Shown piece by piece: positions 27,231-36,057 of a stretch of DNA of 64,000 nt. A program made the position numbers and the translations under genes. Origin of the DNA: Leptospira ainazelensis (GTDB taxonomy: Bacteria; Spirochaetota; Leptospiria; Leptospirales; Leptospiraceae); assembly GCF_016918785.1 (NCBI RefSeq), contig NZ_JAFFPT010000009.1, forward strand, positions 186,001 through 250,000, given 5' to 3'. Each line of letters begins with the position of its first letter. Position 1 is the stretch's first letter. Below the pieces are notes generated by a model. That model was not told the origin of the DNA, did not search any database, and saw nothing but the letters and a program-made list of their open reading frames with translations.

Positions 27231-27662
27231 ATGTCTCAAGGCCCAGAATACAAACTCTACAAATCGCCGAACGGATGGTATTCCATGGTCGTTCCCGCGC
27301 ACTGGGTGCAGATGGTCATCGAAGGAATTCCAGCGTTTTTCGAGGAAAACGGAAGCGGCGCCCTTCAGGTTTATGCGTTTGAAAACAAAGTCGGAAGTTA
27401 TATTCTCAAAGAAGAATTGGAACGATATCTCAAAACCCATGAAATCGACTTTGAAGAAGATAAGGTCGCGGATTTTGAGAACGAAGAAGGGAGCAAGATC
27501 ATGGCCTGCGAGTTTGTCAAAGAAGACAGATTCTGGATGGTCTATATGATCGCAAATAAAAAAAGGATGATCCTACTTACCTATAACAGCGATGAGGTGC
27601 CGGCGGAATATCTCGTAAAAGAACTCACCACCGTCATCAGTTCGATTCGTTTTGCTCAATAG
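27231..27662 (+). CDS. Conserved hypothetical protein, PsbP/DUF1795-like features
   Basis: A 143-residue soluble protein without signal peptide. SPNGWYSMVVPAHWVQ, followed by an amphipathic body and ending VKELTTVISSIRFAQ, recalls the DUF1795/PsbP-like fold, in which an N-terminal 'GWxxxxPxxW' region and a last helix ending SIRF recur. This is a weak resemblance by eye and I give no function. It converges on the HD-domain gene with 78 bases between them. Confidence 0.65.
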   Translation: MSQGPEYKLYKSPNGWYSMVVPAHWVQMVIEGIPAFFEENGSGALQVYAFENKVGSYILKEELERYLKTHEIDFEEDKVADFENEEGSKIMACEFVKEDRFWMVYMIANKKRMILLTYNSDEVPAEYLVKELTTVISSIRFAQ

Positions 27663-27740
27663 GAATTAGTTTCTTTCAATTCGTCTTCCGGATTCTTTTT
27701 TCAATTCGGCTTTTTGAATATATCTTCAAATAAACGCTTT

Positions 27741-28355
27741 TCAGAGATTTTCCAATTCTCTTTTCAGATTTTCCCTTGCCCGTTTCTCATAACGTTCAAA
27801 AAAGAAATCAGTTTTGTAGATTCTTTCCATATTTAGAAAATGTTTTAAAACTTTTCCACGGCCGATTTTGTAATCGCCATCGGAGTAAATGGAATATTCT
27901 TTTCTAATATTCTTACAATAGTCGGAATACAAATTCCATTCTTCTCCAAGAATCGATAGATCCGCGTCCAAAAATAAATTCGTATCCAAGTCCTCGCTCG
28001 TAGAATGGCCTTTAGTCGCAACGATCTGCGACGCGCATTTTGCGATTTGATCCTTCGGATAACCGATGGATTGAAGTCGATCTTTCGCAATCACTGCGCT
28101 TTTTTCCTCATTCTCGTGAGAAGAAACGTCGTAGAGGATGTCGTGATATACGATGGAAAAAAGAATCGTATCCCAATCTTCAATCCGATCTTTTATTTGA
28201 TAGAGAAGGTTGAAAAGATTTTCGATATGACTGAGATCGTGATAAAATCGATGTTTTTCGGAATAATGTCGAACGATTTCGTTCCAGTAGTTCTCACAGA
28301 CTTGAAAATCGTCCGAATACTTCCGAATCGTTTCTTGAAACTTTTCTTGGATCAT
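27741..28355 (-). CDS. Predicted HD-domain metal-dependent phosphohydrolase
   Basis: A 204-residue helical protein. RFYHDLSHIENLF and IVYHDILYD supply the His and His-Asp pairs of an HD-type metal site, with KGHST and FLDADLSILG later, as in the predicted phosphohydrolase family COG4339. Its substrate is unknown. A perfect 8-base-pair hairpin (28380-28400) stands 25 bases before the start and might be regulatory. Confidence 0.8.
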   Translation of the reverse strand: MIQEKFQETIRKYSDDFQVCENYWNEIVRHYSEKHRFYHDLSHIENLFNLLYQIKDRIEDWDTILFSIVYHDILYDVSSHENEEKSAVIAKDRLQSIGYPKDQIAKCASQIVATKGHSTSEDLDTNLFLDADLSILGEEWNLYSDYCKNIRKEYSIYSDGDYKIGRGKVLKHFLNMERIYKTDFFFERYEKRARENLKRELENL

Positions 28356-28379
28356 AGATGTTAAAATTACCGCTCTTTC

Positions 28380-28400
28380 AAAGGATGACTTGCATCCTTT
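28380..28400. promoter_or_regulatory. Inverted repeat upstream of the HD-domain gene
   Basis: AAAGGATG, loop ACTTG, CATCCTTT: a perfect 8-base-pair stem lying 25-45 bases upstream of the start at 28355. It could be an operator or a leader hairpin. No more can be said. Confidence 0.35.
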
Positions 28401-28597
28401 CCATGTTCTAAAAAAGGGAAAAAGAACGAAGATCGCCGAATAGAAGAAAGGCCTCGCAAGAAGGAAAGAATCATTCTATCTCTACATTCTTTCTCCAGGA
28501 ATCAAAAATTCTCAATCCTGTTTCGAAGGCTTGAGAATCTTGTCGAATACCGAACGTTCAGAGTTGATCGAAATCACTTCGAAAAAAATTCCCGTAA

Positions 28598-28635
28598 AAC
28601 CTGAATTCCTCAATCGAAAAATAGGAATTCAGGTT
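28598..28635 (-). terminator. Intrinsic terminator of the FGGY kinase gene
   Basis: Read on the minus strand, 19 bases past the kinase stop, AACCTGAATTCCT and its complement form a 13-base-pair stem with a 12-base loop, followed by TTTTACGGGAATTTTTTT. Stem strength, position and T-rich end fit a rho-independent terminator. The rest of the gap 28356-28653 shows no gene. Confidence 0.65.
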
Positions 28636-28653
28636 CATAAAGAATGTAAAAAT

Positions 28654-30201
28654 TCATTCGATCGCGAGAGTCGCGGCGACCGCCTTCTTCCAACGTTTTA
28701 GTTTTTGAGAACGTTTTTCGGGATCCATCTTCGGTTCAAAGGTCTTATATCCTTTTTGTAAGGACTTGAGTTCTTCCGTGTCTTTCCAAAAACCGACGGC
28801 AAGTCCGGCAAGATAAGCCGCGCCCGTCGCCGTCATATCCGGTTCCGGAGCCCGATTGACTCTCATGTTGGAGAAGTCGGAGAGACATTGAAGAAGAATA
28901 TCGGACTGAGAGACGCCGCCGTCGACCTTGATCTCTTTGATCTTCACCTTTGTATCTTTTTGAATTCCTTCCAAAACTTCGAAAAGACTCAGAGCGATTC
29001 CTTCCAAAACGGCTCTTGCGATATGCCGTCTGTGAGTCGCGAGAGAAAGACCGCTGATCGAAGCCTTTGCCCTCGGATTAAAATAAGGAAAACGAGCGCC
29101 CGTTGGATACGGAATAAAAACTACACCTTCGGTATCTTCAGCTTGAGCGGCGAGTTCGTTTAAAACTTTCGGAGTATCGGAAAGACCAATCCCCTTCCCC
29201 AACCAATCGATCAGAGTTCCCGCGGTAGCGACAAAACCTTCCAGCATATAAGTAGTTTGTCCGTTGAGTCTCCAAGCGATCATCGGGAAAAGACCTCTTT
29301 TGGAAAGTTTTGCCTTGGGTCCGATATTGATGTCGACAAAGGCCCCTGATCCTTGGGAAATTTTCACTTCTCCCGGTTCGAAACAACACTGACCGAAAAG
29401 AGCGGCCATCTGATCTCCGATCGAAGCTCGGATCGGAACCGAATTCCCGCCAAGAAATTCGGGAAGGCTGTGACCGAAATCTCCGTTGCTATCCTTAACT
29501 TCCGGAAAGAGATTTGCCGGAATTCCAAAAATGGAAAAGATCGGTTTGTTCCAGATCAATTGAAAAGGATTGAACATTCCCGTAGCGACAGCGTTAGACG
29601 AATCTGTGAGATGATTCTTGCCGCCCGTAAGTTTATAGATAAACCAAGTATCCAGGGTTCCGAAAAGGACTTCTCCGTTTTTACACCTTTTTTTGAGTTC
29701 CGGATTCTCATCCAAAACCCATTTCAAACGACAGGTTGCGTGATCGGTCGTAAAACGAAGCATGGAAGTCGCGATCATCATCGGATGATTGGTAAGGTTT
29801 CCGATTACTGTGGAAATGAGACGGATCAAACGCCAGACAAAATTCCGATTCATCGCGTCTGCGGTTTTATAAGAACGGACATCCGCCCAACTGATCAGAG
29901 GAGTCAGGGGTTTTCCCGAAGATTTTTCCCAGAGAAGAAAAGAACCGCGTTGATTACAAATTCCTAATACTGCGATTTCTTTTGCGAGGGCCTTTTTCTT
30001 TTGAATTTTTTTCAGAAGCGAAAGAAGAGCCTTCCAAAGAACTTCGGGATCGTGTTCGAGGGCGCCCGGAGCCGGAATGTTCGGAGGAGTTTTTTCATAC
30101 TGTCTTTCGACGATTTTGCCTTTGCGATCGAGTAAAAAGGCTCGAATCCCGCTTCCTCCGCTGTCGATGGAAAGGACGTATTTTCCTTTTGGGTTGGTCA
30201 T
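28654..30201 (-). CDS. FGGY-family carbohydrate kinase, glycerol kinase-like
   Basis: A 515-residue sugar/polyol kinase. The N-terminal ATPase-fold loop [51 protein letters not shown] with its likely catalytic Asp, and [18 protein letters not shown] with the GAAYLAGLA end are all in order. [14 protein letters not shown] and LISWADVRS are closer to the GK5-type glycerol kinase relatives than to canonical GlpK, so I do not call it glpK. No glpF or glpD lies nearby. It is transcribed alone and has a terminator at 28598-28635. Confidence 0.85.
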   Translation of the reverse strand: MTNPKGKYVLSIDSGGSGIRAFLLDRKGKIVERQYEKTPPNIPAPGALEHDPEVLWKALLSLLKKIQKKKALAKEIAVLGICNQRGSFLLWEKSSGKPLTPLISWADVRSYKTADAMNRNFVWRLIRLISTVIGNLTNHPMMIATSMLRFTTDHATCRLKWVLDENPELKKRCKNGEVLFGTLDTWFIYKLTGGKNHLTDSSNAVATGMFNPFQLIWNKPIFSIFGIPANLFPEVKDSNGDFGHSLPEFLGGNSVPIRASIGDQMAALFGQCCFEPGEVKISQGSGAFVDINIGPKAKLSKRGLFPMIAWRLNGQTTYMLEGFVATAGTLIDWLGKGIGLSDTPKVLNELAAQAEDTEGVVFIPYPTGARFPYFNPRAKASISGLSLATHRRHIARAVLEGIALSLFEVLEGIQKDTKVKIKEIKVDGGVSQSDILLQCLSDFSNMRVNRAPEPDMTATGAAYLAGLAVGFWKDTEELKSLQKGYKTFEPKMDPEKRSQKLKRWKKAVAATLAIE

Positions 30202-30512
30202 TCAATTCTCCGAAATATTCTTGCTGGATAAAAAAAGAAGAATCCGTATCATCTCGCAAAAGAAAAATTCAAAGAGATAAAACGAAATCAAAAAAATAGA
30301 TAATCGAAAGCAGAAGATTCTGTCTATGTTTTTTGCGAAAAGGAAAGGACAAAGAAGAGGGTTTTCATTCTTAAAAAAAGAAATCCCGGGGACAAACTCG
30401 AAAAAAACGCCCCGAAACCGGGAGCAGGATAAGAATCCGGGATCGATCTTAAGAATCAAACCTGCCTCCTTAAGATCGAAAACGGATTCCAAAAAAAGGA
30501 AATAAAAACTTT
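30202..30512. other. Gap with inverted repeats, no supported gene
   Basis: This 311-base stretch between the kinase and the baeRF-family gene holds a perfect 11-base-pair inverted repeat (TCGATCTTAAG at 30443-30453, complement at 30469-30479) 34 bases after the stop at 30513, which may end that transcript, and a GC-rich pair CGGGG/CCCCG near 30385-30415. A minus-strand frame exists but is unusually Phe-rich and has no start signal, so it is not called. Confidence 0.4.
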
Positions 30513-30956
30513 CTAAACTAAGATTCCTCTTAGATGAGAAAGAATTCCTTTATTATCGGACGTTGGAATGTCCTTCGCCATCTTATGAAAGATCATCGAT
30601 TGGGATTGGCGATCCAATTTATCCATAAGCATTCCGAGAAAACGAGGTTCGGAAACAAGGACAAGACTTAGGAAACGATTGGATTTTCTTCCCTGAGAAA
30701 TTCGATCCGAAATCTGACTCGCAAACGTTTCCGCGACTCTGCGTTTCGGTTCCTGGACGGATTCGGTATCAAAGGCCACTCTTTGCGCCTTTGCACTTTT
30801 ACCGGGGCCGGAAGCTTGGAGGATGAGCTCCCGATTTTTCATTCTTCCTTTCGGATTTTCGATACTTTCCAAAAGTTCCAGACCATTTCGAGAACCTTTG
30901 TACTCGTAAATTTTCGCTTCGGATCGATTTGCGACCACAACCCATTTGTTTTTCAT
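30513..30956 (-). CDS. Host attachment/baeRF-family protein
   Basis: A protein of 147 residues of the family named 'required for attachment to host cells' in agrobacteria and now grouped with bacterial archaeo-eukaryotic release-factor-like (baeRF) domains. [16 protein letters not shown] at the N-terminus, [18 protein letters not shown] and [17 protein letters not shown] are the recognisable parts. I start at the ATG at 30956, seven bases after AGGAG; a TTG at 30962 is too near. Actual function in this organism is unknown; the attachment name should not be taken literally. Tandem hairpin repeats lie directly upstream. Confidence 0.8.
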   Translation of the reverse strand: MKNKWVVVANRSEAKIYEYKGSRNGLELLESIENPKGRMKNRELILQASGPGKSAKAQRVAFDTESVQEPKRRVAETFASQISDRISQGRKSNRFLSLVLVSEPRFLGMLMDKLDRQSQSMIFHKMAKDIPTSDNKGILSHLRGILV

Positions 30957-30988
30957 ACACAACTCCTATCGAGCGACCCATAGGGAGC

Positions 30989-31497
30989 GAGATAGCCAAA
31001 AGCCGCGAAGCGGAAGCGTTGGCTCTTTGCGAAGCAAAGATGAGCGACAAACAATCCTTATTCTCAGCAAATTCTATTTCAGAAAAAACTTCCTCAAATC
31101 ACTCAAAATCATTCCAAACAAAAATAAAGCCATTACAAAGAAAGTAATCCGAGATAGCCAAAAGCCGCGAAGCGGAAGCGTTGGCTCTTTGCGAAGCAAA
31201 GATGAGCGACAACAATCCTTCTTCTCAGCAAATTCTATCTCAAAAAAACTTCCTCAAATCACTCAAAATCATTCCAAACAAAAATAAAGCCATTACAAAG
31301 AAAGTATCCGAGATAGCCAAAAGCCGCGAAGCGAAACTCAGTGCCTCACTCCCTAAGGGTCGTTCGCACAATGTTGGCTCTTTGCGAAGCAAAGATGAGC
31401 GACAAACAATCCTTCTTCTCAGCAAATGCGATCTCAAAAAAAACTTCCTCAAATCACTCAAAATCATTCCAAACAAAAATAAAGCCGTTACAAAAAC
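30989..31497. repeat. Three tandem units with GCGAAGC mini-hairpins
   Basis: Three copies begin with GAGATAGCCAAAAGCCGCGA at 30989, 31151 and 31310 (162, 159 and about 188 bases). Each has CCGCGAAGCGG within an outer GCCAA/TTGGC stem (imperfect in copy 3), then TCTTTGC-GAA-GCAAAGA, a perfect 7-base-pair hairpin with a GAA loop, then ATGAGCGACAA and an AT-rich tail ending ATAAAGCCATTACAAAG. Both hairpins contain GCGAAGC, known to form unusually stable DNA mini-hairpins. Copy 3 has a 39-base segment in place of GAAGC. Frames run through it only because the unit is repeated; I do not call genes. Confidence 0.85.
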
Positions 31498-32442
31498 ATT
31501 AACGAAGGAGAATCGAATCCAACCGCGGTAGCCAACTCAAAGGTGAACTTGTTCTATACGAATGAAAAGAAAAGTTCAATCTCTTTTTGTGAATCAGAAA
31601 ACAAGAACTTCCGTTGTATAACAATTGTTTTAGTATAAGATAAGAATCCGCCATTACTGGAAGAATAAACACCGGATCGGATTTCGATACGATACGAATA
31701 AAAAAGAACGATTTGGATCCGAAAGCCCAGAACAAACCGGAGATATATTATTTAATCATAATATATCTCATTCTCAAAATCCTTCAAAACAATCGAAACA
31801 TTTCATAGAACAAGTCATAGAAATAAACGACTCTGAAATCAAGGCTCAGATTTTTGTTAAGCGACAAAATATGCCATTCGGACAGGTAATAAAGAATGAG
31901 TTCTTTTCTGAATTTCGAAAAAGACAAGGCCAAAAGAGGAAAAAAATATTTTACCGGAAAGCCTGGAAAAAAAGCCTGTAAAAAGAGATATCCGCACTGG
32001 ATTTAGCAGAAACGTAAAAGTAGGAATTCATTCAGTTGAAAGATCATAGCAAAATAGCATTCAGACTTCTTACGTCTTTGACACAAATGGATTCATTTCT
32101 GAATTTCTTTGCTCAGACTTCTCTTCGCTTAACAATTTGTGACTTCGAAATATCAAGAAAGAAAATTATTTATAAATAGAATTGAATCATGAAATCCACA
32201 CTGGCTTTTCAGTTTATATACTGAAAGGATTTTTACGGCAAATACTTATATGTTTATCAAAGAAATCTTTGATCTTTGAATTCATTCTCAAACAAAAACA
32301 AGAAGAATGAAAATAGAGAACTCAGGTTTTGTTTTTTATAAAGGAAACTTTTTCTTTTTAAAAAACGCTGAAGAAGACGTTATCTCCGCTTCGAAATTCA
32401 AAGGGCACGAGAGTAACGAAAGACAAGACAGGAGTGTTTACG
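31498..32442. other. Long AT-rich gap with two hairpins, no supported gene
   Basis: About 945 bases before the AraC-type gene show no gene-like frame. An 11-base-pair hairpin (GAGATATATTA at 31740-31750, complement 31759-31769) and a terminator-like hairpin at 32205-32234 are present. A degenerate GTAGGAATTCA box lies at 32019. The stretch could hold decayed genes or an untranslated RNA; nothing more is seen. Confidence 0.5.
32205..32234 (+). terminator. Terminator-like hairpin in a gene-free gap
   Basis: CTTTTCAGT, loop TTATAT, ACTGAAAGG form a 9-base-pair stem with one G-T pair, followed by ATTTTT. It points in the plus direction, although no gene is recognised upstream for over 1 kb, so it might end a small RNA or be a remnant. 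Confidence 0.45.
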
Positions 32443-33639
32443 ATGGGTTTTTTTCCAGATTTGGATTTATTGAATTATCTCGGCTCTTTAAACAACGGGA
32501 TCAATCGATATTTAGAATTTTTTTATTCGTCGAGTATTGCAATCAGCCTTTTAACCGGAATTTCCGGCTTGTATAAAGGAAGATCGAATCATCTCAACTT
32601 GGTTCGTGGGATATTTTTATTGAGCGTGTTTTTCTGCATCATCGGTCAAGGAAGAGCTTTTTCTTATATCATTCTACCGACCGACACCTTGCTTACCATG
32701 GAACATCGAATCTTCTATTCGTATTTTTTCGGGTTTGCGATTTGTGCAAGTTTATCCACGACATTCTATTCTCTTCACGTGATTGGATATTTAAAAGATC
32801 CTTTAAAACCGAGCCTTTGGGCCTTTCTCGGTTTTCCGGTTGTCTTTATCCTTTCTTTATTTTTAGAAAATCTGCATTCGATAACCTATTTAGGCAAGGG
32901 TTTGATTTTTTCAATGCAGGTGACTGGCGGGATTTGGTCCTTTTCCTATATCAAAAAACAAAAACTAAAACGAATCTACTACAACTATCCTTTGCAAAAT
33001 TTTGCTCTGAGTTTTGCGATATCCGGTCACACCATCGGACTCTGGATCGGTTCGATGAATTTAGTCATACTTGCTCTGGCAGCGCCGGCGCTTTTTGTGA
33101 TCTATTTTTTTATTCTAGAATACAACTATCCTGAGATTTTGAGAAAAAGCATTTTTAGACCCAAGAATTCGGAAATTGAAACGGAACTAGAAACTGAGAG
33201 CATCCAAGAGGAAGCTCAGATCCTCAATCAGTACATCCCTCGCAATCTATTGGAAGGAGTGAATATAACAAAAATCGACGAGAACGTCGAACGATTTGTT
33301 TTAAATCGAGAATTTTTAGACGAAGAGATTCGTTTGCCGGATTTTTCAGCTTACATTGGATTGTCAGTCCATCAAGCCTCTTATTATCTAAACAATTATA
33401 AGAAGCTAAGCTTTTCCGACTTTCTCAATTACCATAGATTACAAGCTGCAAAGGAAATGATTTTAAGAAATCAGGAAATGAACCTTTTGGAAATCGCCTT
33501 GGCTTGCGGATTCAATTCTCCTTCCTCTTTTCGAAGGGCTTGTCTCAAGTTTGAAGAAAATTCTCCAAAAGAACTTCGATTCAAACTGCTTGGGGAAGCA
33601 AGACCGATCCAAACTCTGGAACTACAAGCTCAAATCTGA
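32443..33639 (+). CDS. Membrane-bound AraC-family transcription regulator (7TM sensor)
   Basis: The 398-residue protein has about seven membrane helices in its first 230 residues, a charged linker (ETELETESIQEEAQ), and a C-terminal AraC-type double helix-turn-helix: PDFSAYIGLSVHQASYYLNNY, FLNYHRLQAAKEMIL and LEIALACGFNSPSSFRRACL. Such proteins are thought to sense a membrane or periplasmic cue and bind DNA while anchored. I start at the ATG at 32443, eight bases after AGGAG; a GTG at 32434 overlaps the AGGAG itself. A strong terminator follows at 33715. A similar regulator is encoded at 38283. Confidence 0.88.
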   Translation: MGFFPDLDLLNYLGSLNNGINRYLEFFYSSSIAISLLTGISGLYKGRSNHLNLVRGIFLLSVFFCIIGQGRAFSYIILPTDTLLTMEHRIFYSYFFGFAICASLSTTFYSLHVIGYLKDPLKPSLWAFLGFPVVFILSLFLENLHSITYLGKGLIFSMQVTGGIWSFSYIKKQKLKRIYYNYPLQNFALSFAISGHTIGLWIGSMNLVILALAAPALFVIYFFILEYNYPEILRKSIFRPKNSEIETELETESIQEEAQILNQYIPRNLLEGVNITKIDENVERFVLNREFLDEEIRLPDFSAYIGLSVHQASYYLNNYKKLSFSDFLNYHRLQAAKEMILRNQEMNLLEIALACGFNSPSSFRRACLKFEENSPKELRFKLLGEARPIQTLELQAQI

Positions 33640-33714
33640 GCTTGTGGATTCTTATTTTCCATCTACACGTTTCCCAAAGTATTCATTTATTTTGCAGGAG
33701 ATGGCAAACAATGT

Positions 33715-33746
33715 GGTTCTGTTCCCGAATGGAGCAGAACCTTTTT
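33715..33746 (+). terminator. Intrinsic terminator of the 7TM-AraC gene
   Basis: GGTTCTGTTCC, loop CGAAT, GGAGCAGAACC make an 11-base-pair stem with one G-T pair, followed by TTTTT. It lies 75 bases past the stop. This is a textbook rho-independent terminator and the clearest in the window. Confidence 0.78.
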
Positions 33747-34145
33747 CGAATCGGATTCTCCTCCTCTAAATCAGAAACTTACCCGCAAGTTTGAAAACTG
33801 CCGGGATCCAATCCACAAAGATCCGAATTCCAATAAGAATTTTTGTCGAAGTTCCGACTGAGAAACTTTGTATTTGCAAAAAGTAAATTTAGAATGCAAA
33901 AATGATTCATCCTGAACTCTAATTCGTATTTTATATTTTTATAATATTCTCATCCTCCCCCACTCAGTGACCGGCACTCACTTAAATGCCACTTAAAGCG
34001 ACATCTCATATTATCAACTGAATAGTTGATTCTGTAAATATTACTTCACAAGAATGGAATTGGAAGGTATTAGAGCCTATTCCGATGATTCTTCCATGCT
34101 CATATATTTCTTAAAAAAATCAGGTTATCTCCAAAGAGGTTTTTT
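33747..34145. other. Gap before the first DUF1566 lipoprotein, no gene seen
   Basis: The stretch holds a degenerate family-2 box (GTCGAAGTTCCGAC near 33845 followed by TATTTGCAAAAAG), AT-rich DNA, and a perfect ATCAACT/AGTTGAT hairpin with a GAAT loop at 34013-34030. The hairpin is about 115 bases before the lipoprotein start and could be an operator. No frame is convincing. Confidence 0.4.
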
Positions 34146-35312
34146 ATGTTTCGGATAATGATTCTTCTTCCAGTTATTTTTGTTCAACTGACCTGCAAAG
34201 GTCCTCCCGAGAAACCGGATCCACCGTTGACCTTATTTAAGTTCTTAGTCGAGCCTCCAGTCAATGTAAATGAGGACGCAACTTCTCAACCCTCCGTGAC
34301 AAACCCATCTTATAATTCGAATAGGATCAGTGATACGGGACAAACCTTATGTTATACCAATGCAGGAGGTGTTACGGCTTGTCTTAACACAGGACAAGAC
34401 GGAGAATTTAACGATATTCCAAGCCAACGGTCCTTTACCGGTCCGACGCAACATTCTCAATATACGAATGATTATACGACCCTGGATAACAATCGTGGCC
34501 TTGTATGGAAAACCTGTCCGGAAGGCCAAACGGGGCCAACCTGCGCCGGAGCGGCTACGCCTTTCAGCTGGAATACTGCAAGTTTGGGCGGCCCTGGAAC
34601 CTGCAACGCTCTCAATGCTCAGAATGGAGGGAACGGCTACGCGAGAAGAACAAACTGGAGAATTCCGACCGCAAAAGAATTACTTTCTATCTATCACTAT
34701 ATGAACGCTCCCGCACATATGGAAACAGCACCTTTCCCAAACGCCGATCAAAGTAATGTTTATTTAACGAATACCGATTATCCTTTGAATACGACGATGG
34801 AATGGGTTGTAGACTTTATCAATTCTCCGCCCATTCAGCCTTTTGTAAAGGGAGCTAACGGACTTCTTCGATGTGTTTCCGGAACTCCGGAATCGGCTTT
34901 CAATTTTACGGATAACGGGAACGGTACCGTCACCGATCGAAACACAAATCTCCTTTGGTCTAAATGTCCATTTGGAAAATCAAACACTACGTGTTTGGCG
35001 GGAGTTTTGTTTTCAGGAAACCGAAACAGCGCGCTTGCAAACTGCAACGGCTTGGTTCTTGCGGGAAGAAGTGATTGGAGACTTCCAAACGTAAACGAGC
35101 TTTTAAGCATCGTGGACTACGCAGGAGCTGGTAATCCCGCGATTCAAACAGCAACTTTCCCCAATTTTCCTTCCGCCCTTTTTTGGACTTCTACAAGTGA
35201 TATAAATGCCTTAACTACAAGTATAGTCATTAACTTCGGAGGCGGCGGGACATTGACAACGACCGCAAAAACGAACCCAGCAAGCGCTATCTGTGTAGCT
35301 ACAGCACAATAA
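34146..35312 (+). CDS. Lipoprotein with two DUF1566 (Lcl C-terminal) domains
   Basis: A 388-residue predicted lipoprotein: signal MFRIMILLPVIFVQLTC with lipidation Cys 17, then GPPEKPDPPLTLFKFL. Two DUF1566-like domains follow, each with DNxRGLVWKTCP- or DRNTNLLWSKCP-type entry, paired Cys, and a WRIP/WRLP core (NWRIPTAKELLSI, DWRLPNVNELLSIVDY), ending in FWTSTSD. DUF1566 occurs in secreted surface proteins of many bacteria, and the fold is related to C-type-lectin-like or FGE-like domains in some analyses; the ligand is unknown. A paralogue follows at 36058. Confidence 0.85.
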   Translation: MFRIMILLPVIFVQLTCKGPPEKPDPPLTLFKFLVEPPVNVNEDATSQPSVTNPSYNSNRISDTGQTLCYTNAGGVTACLNTGQDGEFNDIPSQRSFTGPTQHSQYTNDYTTLDNNRGLVWKTCPEGQTGPTCAGAATPFSWNTASLGGPGTCNALNAQNGGNGYARRTNWRIPTAKELLSIYHYMNAPAHMETAPFPNADQSNVYLTNTDYPLNTTMEWVVDFINSPPIQPFVKGANGLLRCVSGTPESAFNFTDNGNGTVTDRNTNLLWSKCPFGKSNTTCLAGVLFSGNRNSALANCNGLVLAGRSDWRLPNVNELLSIVDYAGAGNPAIQTATFPNFPSALFWTSTSDINALTTSIVINFGGGGTLTTTAKTNPASAICVATAQ

Positions 35313-35401
35313 ACTTAGAATGTTCTATTAAAAATGAAGAGCTTGTCCGAAAACTTGAAAGGGACCACTGAAGATACTCCGTAATCTCTTGATAAAACGC
35401 A

Positions 35402-35486
35402 GGAGTTCCCACGGATTTCGTCCCTTAGTCAGCTTTTGAATTTTCTAACAAACCGATTGCCGTCAAATTCTCATTGGAGTTCCTAC
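35402..35486 (+). repeat. Intergenic repeat family 1, one unit
   Basis: GGAGTTCCCAC at 35402 and GGAGTTCCTAC at 35476 are 74 bases apart, with GGATTTCGTCCCTTA, TTTTGAATTTTCTAA and an AT-rich end between them, matching the unit at 19949. The second box is followed by ATTTTGGGG and AGACAAGCTCCG, as at 45553. Confidence 0.65.
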
Positions 35487-35594
35487 ATTTTGGGGTTTTG
35501 AGACAAGCTCCGAATACTTTGAATATAAAACTTAGCGTCTTTCTTCGAGTATTGAATTCATAAAAAAATCGTCCTCTTTAGAAAATAAAAAAAG

Positions 35595-35618
35595 AGAATC
35601 CGTTTATCGGATTCTTTT
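35595..35618 (+). terminator. Terminator-like hairpin between the DUF1566 genes
   Basis: AGAATCCG, loop TTTAT, CGGATTCT then TTT, with seven A residues before the stem, so it could work in either direction. It is about 280 bases past the first DUF1566 gene, with a family 1 repeat in between. Confidence 0.5.
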
Positions 35619-36057
35619 GCGATTTCCATTCAGTTCTAATCCATATTCTCATTTTCAAACTTCCCAAGAATAAAACCAGTCAACATACCTTTTGTCTTGG
35701 AAGCTCTTCCAAAATCATTCGATCTTATCGGAAGAGCAACAAATCCCGGCAATGGTTTTGAGCCATAGAACAAAGTTTGGATTCCAAAGCCAGAGTCCCG
35801 ACAAAACAAGGATTCTTGTTTTCAAGATATAACCTGAATAATTCGATCCTCGAATTTGAATTTACAAAATCAAAGAATGGCCGAGCAAAGTTACATCTAC
35901 TCATTCTATACAAAATAAGAAAAACAAAGGGAAGAATTGTTTTGTATAGAATCGAGTTCTATTTTTGAATCCATGGATTCAGGAATATCGGTAATTTTTA
36001 TAATTCAGAAAATCTTAATTCTATAATATGTTTTTAACTAAAAACGGGGAAACGCAC
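35619..36057. other. Gap before the second DUF1566 lipoprotein, no gene seen
   Basis: AT-rich DNA with short frames on both strands (up to about 60 codons) that lack ribosome-binding sites and are not gene-like. No repeat box is found here apart from the unit that ends at 35486. Promoter elements of the second lipoprotein must lie in the last 100 bases but I cannot fix them. Confidence 0.4.

Noticed and set aside
30989..31497. CRISPR array
   Set aside because: The repeat units are 160-190 bases with no short constant repeats and unique spacers, and no cas gene is present.
30946..31531. Several overlapping frames of 70-116 codons in the repeat array, with repeated [24 protein letters not shown] peptides
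   Set aside because: They exist only because the repeat unit has no stop in that frame; start sites lack ribosome-binding sites and the frame shifts between copies with unit lengths that are not all multiples of three.
31499..31735. 78-codon minus-strand frame right of the repeat array
   Set aside because: No ribosome-binding site, biased composition (Phe, Ser, Leu) and no neighbour that suggests an operon.
36028..36057. Longer start for the second DUF1566 lipoprotein
   Set aside because: The added MFLTKNGETH would put a polar stretch before the signal peptide, and a good GGGGAA lies before the ATG at 36058.
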